This document shows, one piece after another, positions 1 through 6,223 of a stretch of 6,550 bases of DNA. Numbering within the stretch: the first letter of the stretch is position 1; the number at the start of each line of letters is the position of its first letter. The notes below the pieces were generated by a model, which had not been told where the DNA came from, ran no database searches, and saw nothing but the letters and a program-made list of their open reading frames with translations. The stretch lies in the NCBI GenBank assembly GCA_014379785.1, contig JACMLD010000384.1:1-6550 (forward strand), in the 5' to 3' direction. The position numbers and the translations under genes were made by a program. This DNA comes from Chitinophagaceae bacterium (GTDB taxonomy: Bacteria > Bacteroidota > Bacteroidia > Chitinophagales > Chitinophagaceae).

Positions 1-78
1 CCGCAGGAGGTGGTAAAAAAGATATTCGCAGGTGTGCTGCTGATCGTTGCAGGGAAGATGCTATTCTTTGACAAGTAG
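1..78 (+). CDS. C-terminal end of a membrane protein, probably TauE/SafE-type permease (5' end outside window)
   Basis: Frame 1 reads 25 codons from the window edge to a TAG at 76-78. The visible tail begins PQEVVKKIF, continues with a hydrophobic helix (AGVLLIVAGKMLFF) and ends in DK. A short basic or amphipathic approach to one last transmembrane helix at the extreme C-terminus is what I know from the sulfite exporter TauE/SafE (DUF81) family, whose members are anion or organosulfur permeases of about 250 residues in the inner membrane. Only the last helix is visible, so the family call is an inference from a short stretch; another polytopic protein remains possible. The gene converges with the peptidase gene on the other strand, with two bases between the stop codons. 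Confidence 0.45.
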   Translation, partial: PQEVVKKIFAGVLLIVAGKMLFFDK

Positions 79-100
79 GATTAATTCATCCTTTTTATTA
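77..100 (+). terminator. possible weak terminator between convergent genes
   Basis: A five-base-pair inverted repeat, AGGAT (77-81) and ATCCT (88-92), encloses a six-base loop and is followed at once by a T-rich run (93-99). The shape fits a rho-independent terminator for the plus-strand gene ending at 78, but the stem is short with only two G:C pairs, and it overlaps the last codons of the minus-strand peptidase gene. The geometry is seen; the function is inferred. Confidence 0.22.
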
Positions 101-812
101 TCCTGAGTTTGTGGGTCCGCTCGCCTGTTTCAGCGTTCACAATTCCATGGTTGTCTATCTTATCAATTCTCACCTTGCCTGCTGCGTGAATGATTGAGTG
201 AGTGTCCAGCAGCATCCCAACATGGATAATAAGACCGTCTTCATTTTCAAAAAATGCCAGGTCGCCCGGTATCACTTCCTGCAAAAAGTTTACTGCCTCC
301 CCCTGCGTTGCCTGTTCGTGGGCGTCGCGCAGCAAAGGAATGCCGCAGAGCTTAAACACGACTTGCACGAATCCACTGCAGTCTATACCCAGTATGCTTC
401 TCCCGCCCCAGAGATAGGGTGCATTCAATAACATCATGGCATAACGCACAAACTTGTTGGTGTCAGATTCATTTTCGGTCGCCGGCGGGGCGGGTATATA
501 ACGGTAATCTATAGACGAAATGTCGGAGCCGAGCGGAATGTGCATCGCGCTGCCCTGATACTCAATCCTGGCGAGCAATTCGGTCACCAGCAGCGGCTCG
601 ACTGTAGCCGGACGGTCAATCTCTGTGACCTGGTGCCGTGTTATCCACCCGGTATAACCATCAAAATTACAGTCAATCTTCAGCCACAACTTACCGGATG
701 TATCGGTTACAGTCACCTGTTCACCAAAAAGTAACTGACTGCTCATTTCGCCGAGAAAACCCGGCTGCTTGTAAATAGGGGCTAACGGTACCGAACACAC
801 TGCGTAAAGCAT
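81..812 (-). CDS. NlpC/P60 (C40) cysteine peptidase with SH3-like N-terminal domains, YkfC-like
   Basis: This 243-residue protein is a peptidoglycan-peptide hydrolase of the NlpC/P60 family. The catalytic domain spans about residues 115-243: YLWGG at 133-137, the nucleophile C145 in GIDCSGF, PGDL at 182-185, H197 in IIHVGM as the general base, and H209 in IIHAAG as the probable third polar residue. Residues 1-65 look like a bacterial SH3 domain (LLFGEQV, then GWI at 55-57), and about 70-112 may hold a second, less clear one. This order matches gamma-D-glutamyl-L-diamino-acid endopeptidases (YkfC, dipeptidyl-peptidase VI), which cut L-Ala-gamma-D-Glu from the next residue during wall-peptide recycling. 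I see no signal peptide, so a cytoplasmic recycling role is more likely than a secreted autolysin; that is inference. The start is the ATG at 810-812, with SH3 sequence beginning almost immediately. The gene stands alone, divergent from the sigma factor gene. Confidence 0.88.
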   Translation of the reverse strand: MLYAVCSVPLAPIYKQPGFLGEMSSQLLFGEQVTVTDTSGKLWLKIDCNFDGYTGWITRHQVTEIDRPATVEPLLVTELLARIEYQGSAMHIPLGSDISSIDYRYIPAPPATENESDTNKFVRYAMMLLNAPYLWGGRSILGIDCSGFVQVVFKLCGIPLLRDAHEQATQGEAVNFLQEVIPGDLAFFENEDGLIIHVGMLLDTHSIIHAAGKVRIDKIDNHGIVNAETGERTHKLRIIKRMN

Positions 813-919
813 AAGAAAAAATTACTTTCCGCAAAATACAGGAAATTTTGGGGCTGCCTGTTGTGAAATATCGGGATTCATGCATCATAAAAGATGAGAA
901 AACATATTATCTTTTCAAT
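813..919. promoter_or_regulatory. divergent intergenic segment expected to hold promoters for the peptidase and the sigma factor
   Basis: The peptidase gene reads left from 812 and the sigma gene reads right, so this AT-rich segment should carry both promoters if the sigma gene starts at GTG 920. The Bacteroidota promoter consensus is TTTG near -33 and TAnnTTTG near -7. The closest plus-strand match is TATCTTTT at 908-915 (seven of eight defined or free positions), but it has no convincing -33 partner and would place the transcript start almost on the GTG. On the minus strand TATTTTG (832-838, read in reverse) is one base short of the consensus. Neither is strong enough to be named as a promoter. 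Confidence 0.3.
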
Positions 920-1489
920 GTGAATAAAGACCGGTACCAACATATCACTGATAACGAACTGCTGGAAAATTTTTATGCAGACCGTGATAACAAATGGCTT
1001 GGCCTGGTTTTGCAAAGGTTCACCCTGTTGCTTTACGGTGTATGTATGAAATATCTGCGAAATGAAGAAGAAGCCAAAGATGCGGTGCAGCAGGTGTTTC
1101 TGAAGGCGATCAATGAGCTGCATAAGTATAAGGTGGAATACTTCAAAAGCTGGATTTATATGGTGGCCAAAAACCACTGTCTCATGAAACTCCGGGACCG
1201 CCAGGGGAAGATTCCGGTGGAGCTGACCGAGGATACTTTTCTCGCAGCAGAAGACACGGGGATTGAAACTTATCTCGACAAAGACCGGTTGCTCAGTTCA
1301 ATGGAAATTGCCCTTCACGAGCTGAACACCGATCAAAAACAATGCGTGACGCTGTTTTATCTTGACAAAAAATCCTACCAGGAAATAACCGATGCCACAG
1401 GACATACCATGATGCAGGTAAAAAGTCATATCCAGAATGGCAAAAGAAATCTTAAGTTACTGATTGAAAAAAAACTCAAAACGCCATAA
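920..1489 (+). CDS. RNA polymerase sigma-70-like factor (ECF-type, regions 2 and 4 only)
   Basis: Directs RNA polymerase to a specific promoter set. Counting from GTG 920 the product has 189 residues. Region 2 spans about 27-97, with the stretch NEEEAKDAVQQVFLKA (48-63) that contacts core polymerase and helps melt the -10, and the aromatic FKSWIYMVAKN (75-85). Region 4 spans about 125-184, with a helix-turn-helix around YQEITDATG (153-161) and VKSHIQNGKRNLK (167-179) as recognition helix. No region 1 or 3 is visible, which is typical of ECF-type factors. The start is uncertain: there is no in-frame ATG before region 2. TTG 848 gives 213 residues with AGGA four bases upstream, but leaves only 35 bases to the divergent gene. 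GTG 920 gives a usual family length and sits just before the DNELL segment where, from memory, family members begin. The small membrane-protein gene downstream is its likely regulator. Confidence 0.86.
   Translation: MNKDRYQHITDNELLENFYADRDNKWLGLVLQRFTLLLYGVCMKYLRNEEEAKDAVQQVFLKAINELHKYKVEYFKSWIYMVAKNHCLMKLRDRQGKIPVELTEDTFLAAEDTGIETYLDKDRLLSSMEIALHELNTDQKQCVTLFYLDKKSYQEITDATGHTMMQVKSHIQNGKRNLKLLIEKKLKTP
1468..1474 (+). other. slippery heptamer A-AAA-AAA near the sigma gene stop
   Basis: Eight consecutive A residues (1467-1474) lie in the sigma reading frame as GAA AAA AAA, so bases 1468-1474 form the X-XXY-YYZ arrangement used for -1 ribosomal frameshifting. The sigma stop follows four codons later. 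The -1 frame has a TGA at 1465-1467 and is open from 1468 onward straight into the downstream membrane-protein frame. I find neither an obvious upstream Shine-Dalgarno stimulator nor a strong downstream hairpin. The heptamer and the open frame are seen directly; use as a frameshift or transcript-slippage site is speculation. Confidence 0.25.
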
Positions 1490-1545
1490 AAGACCTGATA
1501 AACATATTATCCAACAGCAATAAAGACATCGACAATCAGCGTCTG

Positions 1546-1848
1546 ATGGACTATCTGGCCGGCCACCTGTCTGCCGAAGAGAGTCATGAGATTGAAAAGC
1601 TGATGGCTGAAAATGAATTTGTCAACGATGCCATGGAAGGTCTGTCCGGCCTGTCCAACAAGAAAAACCTTGAAAGTCTTGTTGAGCAACTTAACACTGA
1701 CCTGCACAAAAAGCTGGAAGAAAAAAAGAACCGGAAAAAGAAGCGCCGGGTGAAGGAATATTCCTGGGTGTATCTTGCGCTTATCCTCATCATCGTTCTG
1801 GTGGTCGTAGCTGTTTTCATGATCCTGCGATTGCAGCAATCCAGGTAA
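1546..1848 (+). CDS. small single-pass membrane protein, probable anti-sigma factor of the preceding sigma gene
   Basis: From ATG 1546 the product has 100 residues. The N-terminus (MDYLAGHLSAEE, then HEIEKLMAENEF and DAMEGL at 28-33) resembles the start of anti-sigma domains of the RsrA/ZAS type but has no cysteines, so no zinc site. A highly charged segment rich in K and R (57-70) precedes a single transmembrane helix (about 74-96), leaving only a few residues beyond it. By the positive-inside rule the N-terminal domain faces the cytoplasm, where it could hold the sigma factor at the membrane. There is almost no periplasmic part, so a signal would need a partner or proteolysis. The start may lie upstream: the frame is open from 1468, and the stretch ILSNSNKDIDNQRL just before the ATG resembles the N-terminus I recall for relatives, but that part offers only CTG 1495 or ATA 1498. 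The gap from the sigma stop to ATG 1546 is 56 bases. Binding to the sigma factor is inferred from context. Confidence 0.68.
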   Translation: MDYLAGHLSAEESHEIEKLMAENEFVNDAMEGLSGLSNKKNLESLVEQLNTDLHKKLEEKKNRKKKRRVKEYSWVYLALILIIVLVVVAVFMILRLQQSR

Positions 1849-1953
1849 ATTTATTATCTTCAGATGGCAGACGCCTCATTCCTGCAATATCATATCCATG
1901 TGGAACCGTTACCAATGCTGATCGCATCACATTAACGTTCCAACCCCAGGCAT

Positions 1954-4491
1954 ATGAAAAAGCAATTTTTTCTTTCTGCTATTTTGGTATTCCCATTCCT
2001 GATGCAGGCGCAGTCACTTGTATTCAACGGCAATGGCAATCATGCGAAAATGGGCACTGCCAGCGTACTCCGGCTGAGCGACTTCACCCTTGAAGCGTGG
2101 GTAAAGACAGAAGGCGCTGGCATCACCGGCTCCACAGGATCAGGAGGTCATCCCGCCATTATTCCGCTTATTACCAAGGGTCGTTCCGATCTCGACAATG
2201 TACCCACCCGCGAAGTCAATTATTATTTCGGCTACGATCCGGCTAACAACAGGCTGCTCGCAGATTATGAGGACAATCAGAATGGGGGTAATCATCCTGG
2301 CACAAGTATCGGAGTGATTCCAGACAATATCTGGACACATGTCGCAGTCACCTGCAACGTAACCAGCGGAATCCGGCAATGGTCATTTTTTGTAAATGGT
2401 GTGCCTGCAGGTACCACACCAATTACCGGCACCAGCCCGGCAAATGATCCGGAATCGGAGAGCAACGCGCCACTGGTCATTGCCTCTGCTATCAACTATA
2501 GCGGTACCGCAGAAGGCAACAATGCAGGATACTTCAAAGGAAAAATGGATGAGGTCAGAGTCTGGAATATAGTCAGAACACCTGCACAGTTGCTTTCTTC
2601 CTGGTACACTACCCCAGCGGTGACGATGGGACTCGTTGCGCATTATCAGATGAATGAAGGCTCCGCAACTATACTCGGCAACAACGTAGCCGGCAACCCG
2701 GCGGGAAGCATTGTAGGTGCAACTTTCAGCGCATTGGGTTTTAATCCGGCACCGGCGGAACCCACTAACCCAAATCCTCCTGACCAGGCCGCAGGTTTTA
2801 ATGGACCAGTAGTTTCAATCGATGTAAGCGACCCCCTCAATGAACCGCTGACTGTCCAGTTTTTTGGAAGAAAAAAACCAGTTGTCGACCAGCTCAGGCC
2901 AGGGTTTAATATCATCGGAATTCCCGACACCCAGTTTTATACCGCAGAGCCACAAGGCACCAACGGCGGTCAAAACCTCTTTTTCAAACAGCAGACAACC
3001 TGGATCGCCGCAAACCGGGTTGACAGCAATATTGTCTTTGTCACCCAGTTGGGAGACTGCACTCAAAACGGAGATGTACTCGTTGAATGGCAAAGGGCAG
3101 ACACTGCCATGAAAACGATAGAGAGCCCTAATGTGCCCATCCCCCACGGCGTTCCCTACTCAATATCTGTTGGCAACCACGATCAGTCAACAATAGGAAA
3201 CCCAGCCAGTGTAAGCTTTTATTTCAACCAGTTTTTTGGAGAAGCAAGGATGTCGGGCAGACCCTATTATGGTGGACATTACAGCAATACAGATGGCGAC
3301 AATCACTTCGAGCTTTTCAGTGCGAGCGGAGTAGATTTCATTCATATCAGTTTCGAATACAATGACAATTCAGATGCAAACGAACAGGCTGCACTCAATA
3401 ATGTCACGGCATGGGCCGACAGCCTTTTGAAAGTTTATGGAAACAGAAGAGGTATTGTGTCAAGTCATTGGCTAATGAATACCGGAACCGGCGGCAGTTT
3501 CGGCGGCCCTGGCCAAAAAATATATGATGAACTGAAAGACAATTCTAATCTGGTAGTGATGTTGTGCGGCCACGTAAGTGGCGAAGGAAGACGTACGGAT
3601 ACCTATCTCGGCAAAGCTGTACATACCATACTTTCTGATTATCAGTCACGCGCAAACGGCGGTGACGGCTGGTTCAGGATAATGACGATGGATCCTGCCG
3701 CCAACAAAATGAATGTAAGAACCTATTCCACAAAACTTGGCATATTCGAGACCGATGCCGACAGCCAGTTTTCGCTCGACGTAGACCTGTCCCCGACTTT
3801 TTCGCTTCTCGCGTCGAATACGAATGCATCCGGCACTACAAGTTTCACCTGGCCAGGCTTGCAGCCAATGACGGAATACGAATGGTATGCCACCGTATCC
3901 GATGGAGTGAATAACATCAGAACCGATACACGAAGCTTTACCACATCGGCCGCACTTCCTGTCTCGCTTGTTAAGCTCACAGCAAAATCAGAAGAAGAAA
4001 GAGTCAGAATAGACTGGCAAACCCGAACCGAAGCAAACAGCAGCCATTTCGATATCCTGCGCTCAAACGATGGTCAGCACTTCACCACAATGAAGAGCGT
4101 ACCTGCGGCAGGAGAAAGCAATGGGCTGCGTGCTTATTTTGCTTATGATGACAATCCGGCCCCTGGAAAAATGTATTATCGAATCAGCATGGTCGACAAA
4201 GACGGAATGTCAAAGATGTCGCCAGTAGTATCGGTGAACCGCGACGCCGGGTTGCCATTGAAGGTATTTCCAAACCCCGGCAATGGCCGGGCCTTTCAGA
4301 TGGAGTTGCCTGCGGGCGGCTCAGAAGCGTTACTGGAAATTTCGGATCTCAGTGGCAAAAAAGTATATGATAAAAAATACAGGCTGCCGGGAAATACAGT
4401 ATTTGTTGAAGCAAATCTCAAAAAAGGGCATTATCTTTTGCGTGTATCCATCGACGGTAGAATATATCATGGACAGTTTACAAGCCTATAA
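1954..4491 (+). CDS. T9SS-secreted protein with LamG-like, calcineurin-like phosphoesterase and fibronectin-like domains
   Basis: An 845-residue exported protein. Residues 1-20 are a signal peptide ending in MQAQ. About 21-235 is a LamG/concanavalin-like jelly-roll (FTLEAWV at 44-50, MDEVRVWN at 198-205), usually a carbohydrate- or ligand-binding module. About 266-306 is a short Ig/fibronectin-like strand region. About 315-610 is a calcineurin-like metallophosphoesterase: PDTQ at 324-327, GD at 367-368, GNHD at 407-410, SSHW with H505, and CGH with H540. About 611-665 resembles fibronectin type III, and 668-763 matches the beta-rich module common in T9SS cargo (ALPVSLVKL to YYRISMVDKDG). About 767-845 is a type A sorting domain (VFPNPGNG, DLSGKKVY, KKGHYLLRV), so the protein should cross the outer membrane by T9SS. 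Its substrate is unknown; a phosphodiester or phosphomonoester is likely if it is active. The usual DxH histidine is Q327 and the second histidine of GHxH is S542. The ATG at 1954 directly precedes the signal peptide, with a weak AGG at 1948-1950. The gene directly precedes the amidohydrolase gene. Confidence 0.9.
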   Translation: MKKQFFLSAILVFPFLMQAQSLVFNGNGNHAKMGTASVLRLSDFTLEAWVKTEGAGITGSTGSGGHPAIIPLITKGRSDLDNVPTREVNYYFGYDPANNRLLADYEDNQNGGNHPGTSIGVIPDNIWTHVAVTCNVTSGIRQWSFFVNGVPAGTTPITGTSPANDPESESNAPLVIASAINYSGTAEGNNAGYFKGKMDEVRVWNIVRTPAQLLSSWYTTPAVTMGLVAHYQMNEGSATILGNNVAGNPAGSIVGATFSALGFNPAPAEPTNPNPPDQAAGFNGPVVSIDVSDPLNEPLTVQFFGRKKPVVDQLRPGFNIIGIPDTQFYTAEPQGTNGGQNLFFKQQTTWIAANRVDSNIVFVTQLGDCTQNGDVLVEWQRADTAMKTIESPNVPIPHGVPYSISVGNHDQSTIGNPASVSFYFNQFFGEARMSGRPYYGGHYSNTDGDNHFELFSASGVDFIHISFEYNDNSDANEQAALNNVTAWADSLLKVYGNRRGIVSSHWLMNTGTGGSFGGPGQKIYDELKDNSNLVVMLCGHVSGEGRRTDTYLGKAVHTILSDYQSRANGGDGWFRIMTMDPAANKMNVRTYSTKLGIFETDADSQFSLDVDLSPTFSLLASNTNASGTTSFTWPGLQPMTEYEWYATVSDGVNNIRTDTRSFTTSAALPVSLVKLTAKSEEERVRIDWQTRTEANSSHFDILRSNDGQHFTTMKSVPAAGESNGLRAYFAYDDNPAPGKMYYRISMVDKDGMSKMSPVVSVNRDAGLPLKVFPNPGNGRAFQMELPAGGSEALLEISDLSGKKVYDKKYRLPGNTVFVEANLKKGHYLLRVSIDGRIYHGQFTSL

Positions 4492-4501
4492 ATCAACATC
4501 A

Positions 4502-6223
4502 ATGCGAATTCTTTTGTTGCTCCTATTCTTTCCTGCCCTTGCAGGCGCGCAAACCTTTATCACAAATGTTTCGGTTTTGGATGTCGAAACTCAAAAAATA
4601 ATTGCAGACCAGACCGTCGAAATAAAAGATGGCAAAATCAGCAATATCAAGCCTTCATCAAAATTCAAATTACCAGCGGGTGCTACTCCGATTGATGGCA
4701 AAGGAAAATTTCTTATGCCCGGCCTTGTTGATGCACATATTCATTTTTTTCAAAGCGGTGGAGTTTATGCACGACCCGATGCCATTGACCTGCGCAAATA
4801 CAGGCCGTACCTGGAAGAAATCGACTGGGCACATCGGAACATGGACGACTTTTCGCGCAGATACCTGAAGGCAGGAATTACCACAGTAATAGATGTGGGC
4901 TCAACTCTCAACTTCTTAAAACAGAGAGATACGATGGCCCTGAAGGCACACACGCCTGGCATTTTCATGACAGGGCCGCTGATTACCACATGGGAGCCGC
5001 CAGCATATCGCGATCTGAAAAACGACGAGCCATTCAGAGAAGTAAAAAATGAAGAAGACGCAAGAGCTCAGGTCAGAGACATGCTTTCTTCAAAACCCGA
5101 CTTTATAAAGATTTGGTATATCATAGCAACGGGCACGGGCACTCCCGAGCAGAATGCAATAAAATTCCTGCCGATAGTAAAAGCCAGTATCGACGAGGCA
5201 CATAAAAACAACCTGAGGGTGGCTGTCCACGCAACAGAAAGAATTGCCGCTAAACTGGCGGTAGAAAACGGAGCCGACTTTCTGGTCCATGGTGTAGATG
5301 ACGGACCCGTGAGCGACAGTCTGTTGCAACTGCTGGTAAAGAAAAAGACAGTGGTCATTCCCACCCTTACCGTTGCAACACATTATGGTGAAGTGTTCGC
5401 ACAGGCTACAAACTATTCACTCACAGACTACACCATTGCCAACCCTGCGCAGATTGGTTCTGTCTTTGATCTGAAACATCTGGCAGACACAAACATGGTA
5501 AAACAATACCGGCTTGCCGGAAAAAGATATGTAGAAAGTTCAAGAAAAGAAGACACCCTCCGCTGGGCGAATTTATCCCGCATGGTAAAAGCAGGTGTAA
5601 TAATAGCTACGGGCACCGATGCAGGAAACATCGGTACACATCATGCCAGTTCATATTTCGAAGAGCTCTCTGCAATGAAGATTGCTGGCATGAGCAACTG
5701 GCAAATTTTACAGGCTTCCACAATCAACGGGGCAAAAGTGCTGGCAAAAGACAAGGAAACAGGAAGTGTAAAAACCGGTAAGGATGCGGAACTGCTGTTG
5801 CTTTCCTCAAACCCTGCAGAAAACCTGCAGGCTTTGTCAAAAATTGATTTGATATTTCACAAAGGGAATATGCTAAGCCCTGACAGCATTCTTAAAGAAA
5901 CCCCACTGGCATTGGTAGATCGCCAGCTCAATGCTTACAATGGAAGAAACCTGGAAGCATTTCTGGAACCGTATGCTGAGGATATTGAGCTCTATGAATT
6001 TCCAAACAAGTTGGTGAGCAAAGGGAAAGCTGAAATGCGAAAGAACTATTCCTGGTTTGACAAAGTACCGGAACTGCATTGCCATATCGTAAAAAGAATC
6101 ATAAACGGCAATACGATCATCGATCATGAATTGGTCACCGGATTTGGCAAACAACCGTTGTCGGCAATTGCTATTTATGAAATTGAAGGAAACAAGATCA
6201 GAAAAGTCTATTTTATTCAGTAA
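4502..6223 (+). CDS. exported amidohydrolase (imidazolonepropionase-like) with C-terminal NTF2/SnoaL-like domain
   Basis: From ATG 4502 the product has 573 residues. Residues 1-16 form a signal peptide (MRILLLLLFFPALAGA), so the enzyme acts outside the cytoplasm. A small beta-sandwich segment (about 18-74) leads into the metal-dependent hydrolase barrel: PGLVDAHIH with H79 and H81, K203 in DFIKIW (candidate carboxylated lysine), H243 in VAVHATE, H263 in FLVHGVDD and D373 in GTDAG. All expected metal ligands are present, so it should be active, hydrolysing an amide, peptide or cyclic amide bond; the substrate cannot be read from sequence. The barrel ends near 435-460. Residues about 466-573 form an NTF2/SnoaL-like cone (LNAYNGRNLEAFLEPYAEDIELYEFP and a later IAIYEIEGNKI), normally a separate small protein; the fusion is unusual. 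The frame is open upstream to 4283 inside the previous gene, and ATG 4469 is possible, but only ATG 4502 puts the signal peptide at the N-terminus. It follows the T9SS gene by 10 bases, implying one operon. Confidence 0.9.
   Translation: MRILLLLLFFPALAGAQTFITNVSVLDVETQKIIADQTVEIKDGKISNIKPSSKFKLPAGATPIDGKGKFLMPGLVDAHIHFFQSGGVYARPDAIDLRKYRPYLEEIDWAHRNMDDFSRRYLKAGITTVIDVGSTLNFLKQRDTMALKAHTPGIFMTGPLITTWEPPAYRDLKNDEPFREVKNEEDARAQVRDMLSSKPDFIKIWYIIATGTGTPEQNAIKFLPIVKASIDEAHKNNLRVAVHATERIAAKLAVENGADFLVHGVDDGPVSDSLLQLLVKKKTVVIPTLTVATHYGEVFAQATNYSLTDYTIANPAQIGSVFDLKHLADTNMVKQYRLAGKRYVESSRKEDTLRWANLSRMVKAGVIIATGTDAGNIGTHHASSYFEELSAMKIAGMSNWQILQASTINGAKVLAKDKETGSVKTGKDAELLLLSSNPAENLQALSKIDLIFHKGNMLSPDSILKETPLALVDRQLNAYNGRNLEAFLEPYAEDIELYEFPNKLVSKGKAEMRKNYSWFDKVPELHCHIVKRIINGNTIIDHELVTGFGKQPLSAIAIYEIEGNKIRKVYFIQ

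Noticed and set aside
898..1512. An 11-base direct repeat (AACATATTATC) at 901-911 and 1501-1511, before the sigma and membrane-protein coding regions
   Set aside because: Two AT-rich copies of 11 bases can occur by chance, one is probably inside translated sequence, and no third copy or symmetry supports an operator.
1846..1862. Promoter-like TAAATTTA and TATCTTCA upstream of the T9SS gene
   Set aside because: Each matches the Bacteroidota -7 consensus only partly. A TTG at 1831-1833 lies 21 bases before the second, but the match is too weak in an AT-rich spacer to call.
1866..1953. Possible hairpin or small RNA in the spacer before the T9SS gene
   Set aside because: Only three- to four-base stems (for example GGC/GCC near 1864-1873) with no T-run; not enough for a terminator, riboswitch or RNA gene.
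2857..3242. Repeated T6 tract (CCAGTTTTTTGGA) at about 2857 and 3230, and an A7 run near 2871
   Set aside because: Both T tracts encode QFFG in the same frame and lie within an uninterrupted conserved domain. Shifted frames there lead to no recognisable product.
4283..4501. Upstream extension of the amidohydrolase frame by 73 codons inside the T9SS gene
   Set aside because: The extension would bury the signal peptide internally and overlaps the conserved T9SS sorting domain in another frame. The product has no recognisable features, so it is most likely a chance open frame.
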